NCBI GenBank assembly: GCA_964035575.1
Contig: OZ037892.1
Span: 1,116,001 to 1,180,000, forward strand
Reading direction: 5' to 3'
Origin: Rhynchopus sp. YZ270_cl-10
Lineage: Eukaryota; Euglenozoa; Diplonemea; Diplonemida; Diplonemidae
Length of the DNA stretch: 64,000 nt
Shown here in pieces: positions 50,785 to 60,495 of this stretch. Every line of letters begins with the position of its first letter. The first letter of the stretch is position 1. The notes beneath the pieces were generated by a model that saw only the letters and a list, made by a program, of their open reading frames with translations, made no database searches and was not told the DNA's origin. Made by a program: the position numbers and the translations under genes.

Positions 50785-52267
50785 GGGGGGTATGTAATTT
50801 GACCGGTTCTGACCGGTCACTTAACCAGTGTGTTGTCAAAAATTCCCGAAAAAATCGGGTATTTTTGTGTACAAATAGTACCCGGTCAAAATAGGGTATG
50901 TAATTTGACCGGCACCCCATTTTGACCGGCATTTTGACCGGGTACTATTTATACACAAAAAAACCCGATTTTTTGAAAAAAACCACAGGGGGGACCCTTT
51001 GGTCGTCGAAATTTCCCAGCCAAAATTGGTCGCAAAATCGGCCGATTTTTCAAAAATCTCAAAAAAAAAAATCCCAAATTTTTTTTTTCACAAGTGTTTT
51101 TGAGGCCTGCTCACTACACCCTAGGTACCCTTCTGGGACCAAAAAGTCAAAAAAAGCAAGAATTGGGCTGTTTTGAGCATCTAGAGTTTATTCCCCAGCC
51201 ATTTTCTGTACCACCAGTGCATTTTGTACGGGCCAGCGCCTTGTCGAAAAACCCCCATCCCCGTCCAGGCAAAATAAAAAAGTAAAAGAATGCCCTTCCT
51301 CAGTCCGGAAGTATCACCTCAACCGGTTACCTGCCGTAAAAGAGAGAGAGGTTACAGAACTATTCATACATGAAAAAAAAATCGAAAAATCTCGAAAAAT
51401 TGAAAAATCTCAAAAAAAAAAAATCCCAAATTTTTTTCACAAGTGTTTTTGAGGCCTGCTCACTACACCCTATGTACCCTTCTGGGACCAAAAAGTCAAA
51501 AAAAGCAAGAATTGAGCTGTTTTGAGCATCTAGAGTTTATTCCCCGGCCATTTTTCTGTACCACCAGTGCATTTTGTATGGGCCAGCGCCTTGTCAAAAA
51601 ATCGAAAAATCTCAAAAAAAAAAATTTTTTTTTCGGGAAAATTTCGACCCCTGAGTTGGGTTTTTGGGCACCAAAAAGTGCAAAAAAAACGCAAAAATCG
51701 GGTGTTTTGAAGATCTGGGGTGCACAAGTACTAGGCGGTTTTTGACCTGACAAAATTTTGTTTTATCGCCCAAAATCGGGCGTGGTAGGTCATAAAATGG
51801 CCCAAAGAATCCAAAGAAAACCTCAGAAATAGATGTTCGCGAAAAAAAATTCGCAAGTCAAAATTCAGCCACAATACGGTCATTTTGTGCATACCCTGTG
51901 ACTGTAGTGGCTAGAGAACACGCACATGCAGACCCGTTCCTTGCAATTTCCAGTGTTGTGTTTATCAATGCATGCATCCAGAGGACCTCTGGTTTACGAA
52001 ATCGTAGGCACTCCTGTGCAAAAATGAAGTCGGTTTTTGACCCAAAATCGGGGTGGGTGGGCCATAATTTGCTCCAAATTTGGCCGAAAATTGGGATTTT
52101 TCTGAAAATTTCATTGTGCCCAGCAAAAATTCTTGTTTTTTTGAAGAATTTTCCAAAAAATATGCTATACCCCCTATGACTGGACCCAACTCCCCTCACT
52201 CTTTTTTTTTCACCCAAAGGGCCGGTCAAATTTTACACACTAATACACAAAGTTACATACCCCCCCC
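50785..52267. mobile_element. 1.48 kb non-autonomous element with terminal inverted repeats
   Basis: The left end GGGGGGTATGTAA (50785) and right end TTACATACCCCCC (to about 52267) are inverted. TTTGACCGG and CCGGTCAAA follow just inside each end. The left end is followed by a nested hairpin using CCCGGTCAAAAT and ATTTTGACCGGG. The interior is A/T-rich with AAAATCGG-like words and a tandem duplication. No ORF recognised and no clear target duplication. Probably a DNA element without its own transposase. Confidence 0.55.
51061..51600 (+). repeat. direct duplication of about 190 bp within the element
   Basis: 51061-51251 and 51413-51600 share long segments (GTTTTTGAGGCCTGCTCACT, GAGCATCTAGAGTTTATTCC, GGGCCAGCGCCTTGTC) with few differences. 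The 160 bases between are unrelated. Confidence 0.75.
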
Positions 52268-53621
52268 ACAGTTTATCTCTAGAGGCTTAGTTGTAAACGT
52301 TTATCATTTCTCTTCTGCGTTAATGCGATTTTTTTTTTGGTTGTGTGTTCGACGCAAATTTTGAAAAGTTTTTTTTTTAATACATTTTGCATCATCGTAA
52401 AAAAGGATAGGGCATAAGCTACAAACGATTTTTGTGAAGAAATAGTAATGTTCCGCATGCCAGGACGCGTTCCGAGGAAGGTACACTTAGACACACAAAA
52501 ACGAGTTGTGTTCACCACAGCTCAATATTGTGTGCACATGAGACCTGTTTCCTTTTTGAGTGCGTACCGGGGGTGCAAATTCATCTTTCAAGTTTCTTTC
52601 ACGCTTTTTCGTCCCCTTTTACCCTCTTTCTTATCTACTCCATGATTGATTGATTTTGGTGAACTATACAATCATGATTGTTTTTAGATGTGATTTCTAT
52701 TCAAAAAAGCTTTCTTTTATTGTTGTTATTGCTGTTGTTTTATCCACCTTATTTTTTTGTCCTGGTAATAACTTCCACCAAACAAAACGCCCAACACCGC
52801 TAAAACTAGGGTCAAAAAATCAGGTAGTTTATCTATTCCACGGTTGTTTTTGGTACTGCTTTGCACCAAAATAAAATAAAATAGTTTCCTTTACTGCAAT
52901 GTTGCACAGTCAGGATAACAGCGCGATCGATCACCTCTCTTTTCTGCAAGCGAAAGGCGCGTTGCTGATGTGAGGAATTAAAAAAAAAGGGCTGCAAACC
53001 TGTTTTTGTGGCTTTTATTTTATTTCCCCGGGCCTCTCGCCTTCGTTTGTTATGCCCAAGGTGTTGATGTGCTGTAAAGGACACGTGCAACTTGCAGATT
53101 TTCAAAAAAAAAAAAACAAAAAAAAAACAAAAAAAACATTGCGCTTTGATCCAAAAAAAGAAGTTGTGTAGAAAAGAGAATTTTTGCACCTGATGTGGCA
53201 ATACTGGAACGACACCACTCCACACAATTTCTAAAAACAAAAACAAAAGCATGGAGAGAACAACCACTAAAGGGCAGGGCTTGCAAGAGGGCCTCACATG
53301 CTCAAAAAAAGGATCAAGGCAAAAATGCTCATAAAAAAACGGAATCAGGGAAACTTTTAAAATGTATGTAAAACACGAAGATGATGAGGCCACGGTGCAT
53401 TCATTTGCACCAATGTACACTGTTCACGAGAGAGGGCTGTTTTGTATTTCAAGCCAAAACTCTTGTAGCAAACCTACCCCTCCACTTTCCTCCCCTCACC
53501 TCAAAACACAGCATCCCCCACCACAAAACACAACATCTCATTCGGGGGGCTGCGACTACAACTCACTCTCTCACTCTCCCTCTCTTCCTCTTCCCCTCTT
53601 CCCTCCCCCCTTTTTTTTACG
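52268..53621. other. intergenic, no gene recognised
   Basis: A/T-rich with homopolymer runs; 53408-53460 is the right half of the CGAAATGGATGTAGGA-type repeat (ATGTACACTGTTCACGAGAG, TTGTATTTCAAG). The last 100 bases are C/T-rich. The last AG before the start codon, apart from those in the pyrimidine tract itself, is AAAACACAG near 53504, the probable acceptor for the RING gene. Confidence 0.5.
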
Positions 53622-55101
53622 ATGGGCGCGCAGTCATCTAAGAGCAAGAACAAGCTGGCAAGGTACCCTTCAGGAGCGGAGACCGCGTGGGGTGCGCAGT
53701 CTGCGCAGTCCGGAGGGAGTGGGTCTGGGGCGAATGCGGTGGATGTGTACGGGGACCCGCTCGACCGTGTGCTCTCCGCACCCCCAGCAGCGGCAGTGCG
53801 TGCCGCCACCATGCGAGGCGACACACTCACCATCCCGACCACCACAGGCACACGCCTGCACTTCTGCGTCTGCAAATGGAAGCAAATAGAACTCTTCATC
53901 GGAGACGTATGGGAGACAAGCCTTCTCAATGTTCACATGGTTGAAGAGCGGGGCACCGCGCGTGTGGTATGTCATTGGGGGTTTTTTTGGTGTAATTAAG
54001 AATTTTTTAAAACTCAAACAGGATCTGATGATCATCGAAGAGCTCCGCTCCCTTGCCTCTATCGATCGTCGTGTATTTGATGAACACCGTGAAAGCTTCT
54101 TCGCGCTCTGTGGGAAGGCCGCTGTCATGCACCACGCCGTGCTGGCGGACGACGTCGACATCATGCGGTGCGACTTCTGCGACGTCCCGCGGTGTCGCGA
54201 GACCCTGCTCGCACCGTGCTTTGTAACTGGGAAGTACCATGTTCCCGGGGACTTTGCTGCTGTACAGGATTTGGAGAATGTGAACGAAGACGAACATGAA
54301 TGGCGCAGTGCGACAGTGCTGCCCCCTGGTGCCGTGCAGGAAGCCTCGCTTGACCTGGAGTCTCTCGCAGACGACGCACGCACCGATGAAGACGGCGGGT
54401 GCCCGACACACCGCTCCTTCTCCTCACGCACCTCCTCCCACGCGATGCAGATGCCGCTTCCCTCCAGCACCGTCCCCATGCCCCTCTCCTCCCTCTTCCC
54501 TCGCGAGCCGCAGTACGACCCACAAAGCGGAGGGCCTCCTACACCGTCCTCCGGTGCAGGCACACCGCGCGCCTCTCTGACGAATGCTTCGTTCTACACA
54601 GGCAGCACCTCGGAGACGAGGGAGCACTACACCTGGGAGTGTCCGTCCTGTATGTTCCTCAACTCCGCAAGGAAGTTGAACACAACGTGCGGGTCGTGCG
54701 GTGGGCCGCAGCCGAGGAGACGGAGGGGCTCTCTCGCGAATGGGAGCCAAGGGTGCGCGACGCCACGTGGCAGTGCGGCAGTCAGTGTGCACGCCATGCC
54801 ATGGTCGGCAGGGACACACAGCATGGGGGGAGCGTCTGGTGTGCCCGCGATGCTTCCTTTGGATATGGGAGTCATGTCGGTAGGCTCCGCAATCGGTTCA
54901 GAAACCTCCTCCCCAGTCACCCGCACCCGCTCGAACAGCCTCCAACAGCAAAAGCACTGCATTACCTGCAAAAAAATGCAAAATAACACAGTTTTCATGC
55001 CCTGCCGTCACATCGTCTGCTGCTCCGCCTGTGCACCAACACACCAACGGTGCCCTCAGTGCTCTGCGGTGGTGACCCACAGACTAGAGATCTTTGTGTA
55101 A
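53622..55101 (+). CDS. RING-finger protein with RanBP2-type zinc finger, likely N-myristoylated
   Basis: Exons 53622-53966 and 54022-55101 (55 bp intron, GTATGT to CAAACAG, phase 0) give 474 residues. The N-terminus MGAQSSKSKNK has Gly2 and Ser6 as in N-myristoylation signals, with basic residues after. A RanBP2-like zinc finger lies near 318-346 (WECPSC ... CGSCGG). A C-terminal C3HC4 RING (about 428-470: CITC, CRHIVCCSAC, CPQC) sits at the very end, as in E3 ubiquitin ligases of the MGRN1/LOG2 and IAP kinds. A short Cys cluster (CDFCDVPRC) lies near 167-175. Inferred role: membrane-tethered ubiquitin ligase. The pyrimidine tract lies right before the ATG and the next AG is inside the ORF, so use of this start should be confirmed. 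Confidence 0.8.
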
Positions 55102-55785
55102 AAAAAAAAATAATGAGACGGGGGATAAAATTGTGGAATATCAGGGGGGGGTTTGGGGAAGGGGGGGGATTTGTATGGTTTTTTTTCTTCTGATTTTTCT
55201 TTATTTTTTTTTTATTTTGCACTTTTGGCGTAGTCCCCGTCAACGGTGTGTCTTCCTCCTCTTTTTTTTTTCCTCCGTTCTCATGAAAAAACAGGCCTTT
55301 TGCTAACTTTGGGATTTTCCCCCTGAATGGCATGATGGTCAAAAAAAAAATAATTTCCTGGAAAAAAAGTACATTCCGAGCTTTCCCACCTGGTAAAAGC
55401 GGTCGTCGCGCGCTTCGCGCGCGCCTCCCTGCCAGCCACAGGGTGGAGAGGCGAAGGGTCAGCTTTGCAAGATAACAAAAACGGAATCTAATCCTTTATT
55501 AACGGTGCTTGGTCTTGCGCCTTACGTACACTAACCGTACAAAATCAATACGTCTTCCAGAAGCAGGGGCTGTTGCAACGGTTGGGTCACTTTGAAATAA
55601 CAATGGTCAAATTTTTGCAGCTTGGGTCAAGTTTCATTTCTGGCTGCAAAATGCAAGGGAATCCCCTTAGACATTGTAAAATGGCACCGTAGGCAGGAAG
55701 AAAATAGCGTACAGCGCGAGCGAAGCGAGCGAAAATTTTTTTTGAGGTATACCTCCGCGAGCGCAGCGAGCAGAAAAATTTTAAG
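55102..55785. other. intergenic, no gene recognised
   Basis: T- and A-runs, a CGCGCGCTTCGCGCGCG hairpin near 55405 and GAGCGAAGCGAGCG / GCGAGCGCAGCGAGC words near 55718 and 55756, typical of element ends but not resolvable into one. Confidence 0.45.
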
Positions 55786-56083
55786 GTCATGCCATCATGT
55801 CATCATGCCATCATGCCATCATGCCATCATGCCATCATGCCATCATGCCATCATGCCATCATGCCATCATGCCATCATGCCATCATGCCATCATGCCATC
55901 ATGCCATCATGCAATCATGCCATCATGCCATCATGCCATCATGCCATCATGCATGCCATCTGGGGGGGAAATCCCCAGGTGATGCAGAGCGAAAGCCCTG
56001 CCCCACCACCCCGTGGCATGATGGTGGCATGATGGAAAAAAAAATAAAAAACGCCCAAAAACGTGGCATGATGGCATGATGGT
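55786..56083. repeat. (ATGCCATC)n microsatellite with an inverted partner
   Basis: About 20 copies of the 8-mer run from 55786 to 55955. Reverse-complement words GGCATGATGG occur at 56013-56036 and 56063-56082, so the block can fold back on itself. Related GGGATGATGG words reappear at 59555-59630, with the same following text (GATGGTTAGC ... AGGCCTGA). The frame is open only because the unit has no stop. Confidence 0.85.
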
Positions 56084-56103
56084 TAGCAAAAGGCCTGATG
56101 AAA

Positions 56104-56181
56104 AAAGATCTTACCCCCGATGGAAGAAAAAAACCCTGTTTTTTTAGGACTATTTTTTTCCGGGGGAAATTAAGATCTTAA
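56104..56181. repeat. 78 bp fold-back
   Basis: Ends AAGATCTTA and TAAGATCTTA, inner CCCCCGATGGAA / TTCCGGGGG and A-run / T-run pairing. It lies just after the microsatellite block. Confidence 0.65.
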
Positions 56182-57181
56182 CTGGAGAGAGTTTCAAGGT
56201 ACCTCTGAGTTCACAAACTCTTTCAGCGAAAGGTGGAGCGCCTGCCGACGAGCGGTTGTGTACCGCCCCCGTTCACACTACGGGACGGGCAAGGTATCCT
56301 TTTATACTTTCTGTTGTTGACCGCAGTGCTGGGGCTTGTATCCATGAATGGCTTGGCATTGTGGGTCAGTAAAGAGGTCGCCTGCATCAACAGCTATCAT
56401 TTTTTTTCCCCCCCAGGGTAGCCTAGCCAAGTAGAGGTTACCAAGATTTTTCCTCCCTTTCCTTATTCTTTATTCTTTCCTTTTTTTTTTCATATTTGTC
56501 CAGTGAGACTTCTACATACCGTTACTGTTCTCCCCCCCTTATTTTAGTTTTCCTCACCCAACTCACGCTCAGGGATTGATTCTGTACAATTCCCTGAGAG
56601 CTTCTTTCTCAAAAAAATTATGATCTTTTTCCCCCCCAGGTGGCCTAAGCCCAGTGAGGCTTGGTCTTGGTTTTTATATATTTTTTTTTATCTTATCTTT
56701 TTGATCTCCCAGGGTTTGCGTCCGAATTATCGCTCGTTTAGCTTTGAAGCAAATTGGTTCTGAGGCGGGTGGTGCTGTTCACAACCAATGTGCTTTAAAA
56801 AAAAAGATCCGGTCTCACCTTCCTCCCCATCTGGAAAAAAAAAATCAGTTTTATCAGTTTTCTCCTCGAAAAAAAAAGAACACAATCCTTTGTCTTTTTT
56901 TTTGTCTCTCTCGCCCCAAAATAGCTATCTTCGCTTCATTTCTTCCCTGTTTTTTGATTTTTGATTTTTTGATTTTTTTATTGATTTTTTTTAAAAAATG
57001 CAACTGCTTGTGTGGCAGCGAACAGAATTTAATTTAAAAAAAATGAAACCAGAGTGGCTAATGTTTCATCTCTGAATGAATCTAATCTCTGCTTCTCTAT
57101 TTGCTATTTGAGTGGATGAGGTGTGCGGTCTGTATTCTTGTCGCTTTGATGATAACATCCTTTGTTTATCAGATCTAAACC

Positions 57182-57299
57182 ACGAAATGGATTGTAGGAC
57201 TTCCATGGTTGGGTGCCCACACCCCCCCGGTACAGCCGATCATTGTACCAAAGGTACACTAGCCACGAGAGGGCTTTGTATTTCAACTCTACTTTATTG
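57182..57299 (+). repeat. dispersed repeat, CGAAATGGATGTAGGA type
   Basis: ACGAAATGGATTGTAGGACT, GTACCAAAGGTACACTAG and AGGGCTTTGTATTTCAACTC match 39900-40002 over both halves. Confidence 0.6.
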
Positions 57300-57802
57300 T
57301 TGTGCGATGGATCATAATCACCAAGACAAAAAAATTGTGTACCCTTTAAAAAAGGGTATTGTGCATTTGCATGTCTCTCTATTAAGTGTAATTGTGGTAC
57401 GCTTTCAAAAACAAAATAGGGAAGGATATGGTTCTGAATTACCGTGTTTCTTATTTTTTTTTTAATGTTCTAAAATTTTCTTGTATTTTTTATAGTTTTT
57501 TTCTAGATTGGGGGGAGTTTCCCCCCCATGAATAACGAACGGTTTATTTTTCAATAAGCTCTAATCTTTTTGTACCTTTTTTTAATTGTTTAATTATTCG
57601 TTTATAAATTTGCAATTTTTCGTCTTTTTCTTTAATACAGAAAAGAACCACTTTTTTTCTTTTTCAAAAAATATATAAATATTGAATCCTTTCTGCCTAG
57701 CGAGGCTCATCCTTTTATTGCAACATCAAATCATTCCCCTGAGACTGACACTTCCGTTTTTTTTTTTTTTTTTTTTTTTTTTCCCTTCTTTTTTCTTTTC
57801 GA

Positions 57803-57890
57803 GCCTGCGCCCGCTGGTTGTCCGTCGAGGTGTTTGGCACTTTCAACTTCTCTGTTTTGATGAAAACACACGAGAGGCACATCTTTCAAA
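57803..57890 (+). repeat. composite dispersed repeat, both modules, diverged
   Basis: GGCACTTTCAACTTCTCTG (end of module 1) is followed after a short T-rich link by ACACGAGAGGCACATCTTTC (shortened module 2), the same order as 29367-29488. Confidence 0.45.
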
Positions 57891-57951
57891 AAAATATTTT
57901 TTGTCTTGTCCCAAAAATCCCCACATTCTTAGCGATGTTTTCTAAAAAATT

Positions 57952-58065
57952 ACCGGAATCGTAAAAAAAAATTATTGACCGTACCTGATGTTCGACCTTT
58001 TCAGGATTCTTCTGGAAGTTCGACCTTTTTTTTTTACGGTCGAACATTTTTTTACGATTACGGTG
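57952..58065 (+). repeat. fold-back family GTCGACC, copy 3
   Basis: Outer arms CCGGAATCGTAAAAAA and TTTTTTACGATTACGG, inner GACCGTA / TACGGTC. The core TTCGACCTTTTCAGGATT and CTGGAAGTTCGACC matches copy 1. Confidence 0.7.
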
Positions 58066-58169
58066 TGCTTTTTTAAAAAAGAAGTCTCAGGTGTCCTGGG
58101 GTCACGCACCTATGTACACTGTTCACGAGAAGACCATGTATGGCATGTCTCCCATTTTTGGATTTCAAG

Positions 58170-58211
58170 GTGACTCAGCACGAGAGGCTTAGGGTCATCT
58201 TATAAACCTTT
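58170..58211 (+). repeat. dispersed hairpin module
   Basis: AGGTGACTCAGCACGAGAGG then CTTAGGGTCATCTTATAAAC and a T-run. It follows directly on the right half of the CGAAATGGATGTAGGA-type repeat (58107-58170). Confidence 0.7.
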
Positions 58212-58790
58212 TTTGTTAGATCCAGCACTTCCATCATTCAAGTTTTAGGGCTTGGCACAACGAGGCTGACCATCTTTCAAAGCATTTTTCGTTTTGTATT
58301 TTCGTAGACTTTCCCTTTTGGTTCTTTGGAGAAATGGGGGTTACCCTGATCCAAACAAAAAGCGTTCGTCTGGCCTTTGTCTCGCGCGGCCCTTCGTGCA
58401 CGACAACCCCCCCCAGCATGAATGCCCCTCTTTTACGGTTCCTTTCCAAAAAGATGTACTGTGCTCACGGTGCATCCGCTCTCCCGCGAAGTCCCCCTTT
58501 TTTTACATTTTGGGGCAGCAAAAAAAGCTTTCTTCTCCAGAGAGATCAAAACTATGGTTTTATTGGGGATCGTTTTTTTTTTTATATTTTTTTATTTTTG
58601 CATGAGCTCGACTGCGATGCGTTTTTAAACTTTTAGCACGTTACAACTACCTTATTTATTATGATTATTTGTTCTTTTCTTTCCTTTGCATGCCCCCCCT
58701 TTTTTTCTTTTTTTTTTTAAAACTCAGACAGCATTCGCTACTGGGAAGATCAATCAACCTTTTTATTTGGGCGGAGTTTTTTTTTTCTTG

Positions 58791-58825
58791 GTGACGAAGC
58801 ATGAGAGGCTTAGGGTCATCATTAT
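58791..58825 (+). repeat. dispersed hairpin module
   Basis: GTGACGAAGCATGAGAGGCT then TAGGGTCATCATTA. Same group as 58170, with a different end. Confidence 0.65.
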
Positions 58826-59177
58826 TGCCCCATTTTTTTTCCCCCTCCCCTCCAAAAGCGAATCTCTTGTTGACCCCCAAAAAAGAATTATTTTTTTTTT
58901 GACCCATTTTTGGCGTTACTACAGTAAGCCTCCTGAACATATAAATCATATCACTGCGCCACCCACCCCACCGCCACCAGCTGGAGACAGTCTAACGTTG
59001 TCCCAGGGTATTTCGGGAGGGGGGGGTTTGATTTTTTTTTTTTTTTTTTGCACCACCCAAAGCAGGGCACTAGCTTGGTTTTGGGGAAAATTCCAGAAGT
59101 GGGTCGCTTTCCATAAAAGTGGGTCAGCGAGTTTTTTACTACAGAAGATGGTTTAGCGGCGTTCTACGAGCTATTTT

Positions 59178-59233
59178 CTCCAATCCCAGCTTGTGGTGGG
59201 ATATTCGCGAAAATGGCCAAAATTCGGTCAGTG
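59178..59233 (+). repeat. dispersed repeat, CCAATCCCAGCTTGTGGTGG type
   Basis: Opposite-strand match to 4171-4227, including AAAATGGCCAAAATT and GTCAGTG. No ORF. Confidence 0.55.
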
Positions 59234-59820
59234 TTGCAGTAATCCACCGAAATGTGCTGTTTGCCCGCCTCACTTTGTGGTCTCTCGGAAAACTACCACT
59301 GGTATCTCATCCAGGGTTTTTTTTTGCGGAGCAAAAAATAGTAATATAATATGGCGCGCCGCAGGCGAAAAAAAAAATAGGGTGTAGTGTAAAAATCTAG
59401 CTTTTTACACCACAGAGTCACTCAACGAACCCTTTTTTGCGGAGCAAAAAAGGAAAAATGGCGCCGCAGGCAAAAAAATAAAAATATGGTACAGCCTCCT
59501 GGGTCCTCCTCTAGACCCTTCCCACGTGCAAAACCCTACAGAATTCTCAGATTTTTGGTGGGATGATGGCAGGATGATGGTTTTTGGTCGGGGGGGAAAG
59601 CCATTTTCCGTGGGATGATGGATGATGGTTAGCGTCAGGCCTGAACAGGCTCGGGGGGAGTTCCCTGTAGTCGAGCTCCCAAAAATTTTTTTTCTAAAAT
59701 CCAAAATCCAATTTTTTTTTTTTTTTTCCGGCTGACCCACTTTTTTTTTTTTAAGTACAGGAAGTGGGTCAGCTGACCCGCTGACCCAGCCAAGCTAGTC
59801 CCCTGACCCAAAGTGCATTG

Positions 59821-60040
59821 GAGTGTCTGTGCCTGCGTCCCAGATGGTACTATACGGGGGTACCTGATCACAAATGTCACAACCATGGTAACACCATGGT
59901 TGTTGGCGTTGTGAACTGTTGTGAAGAGTTGTGAATCAAAGTGATCTGACCCCGCCGTATCGTACCACCAGAGGCGTTGCACTATCAGCTTCACTTTTTA
60001 TGGAGATTATGAAGCGCTAAAGACGCTTAAGATCATCACA
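59821..60040 (+). repeat. composite dispersed repeat interrupted by a small element
   Basis: GAGTGTCTGTGCCTGCGTCC continues after the 123 bp insert as AGAGGCGTTGCACTATCAGC, TTCACTTTTTATGGAGATTA and a diverged module 2 (GACGCTTAAGATCATC). It supports the module order seen at 29367. Confidence 0.65.
59845..59967. mobile_element. 123 bp miniature element with CCAGA target duplication
   Basis: Ends TGGTACTATACGGGGG and CCGCCGTATCGTACCA, then ACCTGATCAC / GTGATCTG. The flanks are CCAGA at 59840-59844 and again at 59968-59972. Taking out the element and one CCAGA leaves GTCCCAGAGGCGTTGCAC, which is what the uninterrupted repeat has elsewhere. The interior has ACCATGGT pairs and GTTGTGAA words. No coding capacity. 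Confidence 0.8.
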
Positions 60041-60495
60041 CTTTGTTTTTGTTTTTGTTTTGGAATTAAATGCAGTTCTCGACTGTAAAAGATTTCTTCT
60101 TTTTTCTATTTTTTAATTATTTTTGTTACATTAAATTTGTCATTTGTCGCCTCCCCAAAAAGAGGGGTTTTTTTGTAGACAGTTTGTTGTCTTTTTGCTG
60201 CATTTCGGCGTTATTTTATGCCGTAGTTTTTTATACAAATAATTGGTGCGTTGGTTCTTCCTTCCTTTTGCGTGGGTCCGTGAGTGGCCCGCTCGTCTTT
60301 TTTTTTTGATCTGCGAAAAAAAAGTCCTAACGGACAGATAGGGGAAAAGTGATGTCTGTGTGACAGACATTATTTTGCAGTCCTCTTGCGTGTAGTGCAC
60401 GTACCTGACCCTGACACTGCCGGACACCGCTATTTTGGTGTATGTCGAGAGGCCTGTCATCATTTCTATTCATTTTTTTTTTATTTATTCCACAG
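60041..60495. other. intergenic, nothing recognised
   Basis: T-rich sequence with short ORFs only. GTGATGTCTGTGTGACAGAC near 60349 forms a small hairpin. Confidence 0.45.

Larger units (their letters stand above)
56182..57951. other. gene-free stretch with repeat fragments
   Basis: No coding region recognised. Fragments of known groups: GTCGCCTGCATCAACAGC near 56377; AGGTGGCCTAAGCCCAGTGA near 56639 (diverged hairpin module); the repeat at 57182-57299; the composite copy at 57803-57890. Confidence 0.5.
58066..59820. other. gene-free stretch with repeat modules
   Basis: No gene seen. It carries two hairpin modules (58170, 58791), a short relative at 58252-58288 (ACAACGAGGCTGACCATC), the repeat at 59178-59233, and a small duplicated segment (GCGGAGCAAAAAA ... 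GCCGCAGGC at 59328-59382 and 59430-59474). Confidence 0.5.

Noticed and set aside
55789-56079. 96-136-codon His/Cys-rich ORFs at the microsatellite
   Set aside because: The 8-mer has no stop in any + frame, so the ORFs are automatic.
57288-57300. TACTTTATTG followed by TTG as a spliced-leader gene end
   Set aside because: Only ten bases resemble the diplonemid leader end as I recall it. The rest is a dispersed repeat and no GT donor follows.
57112-57465. 117-codon + strand ORF
   Set aside because: It spans a copy of the CGAAATGGATGTAGGA-type repeat and has no coding character.
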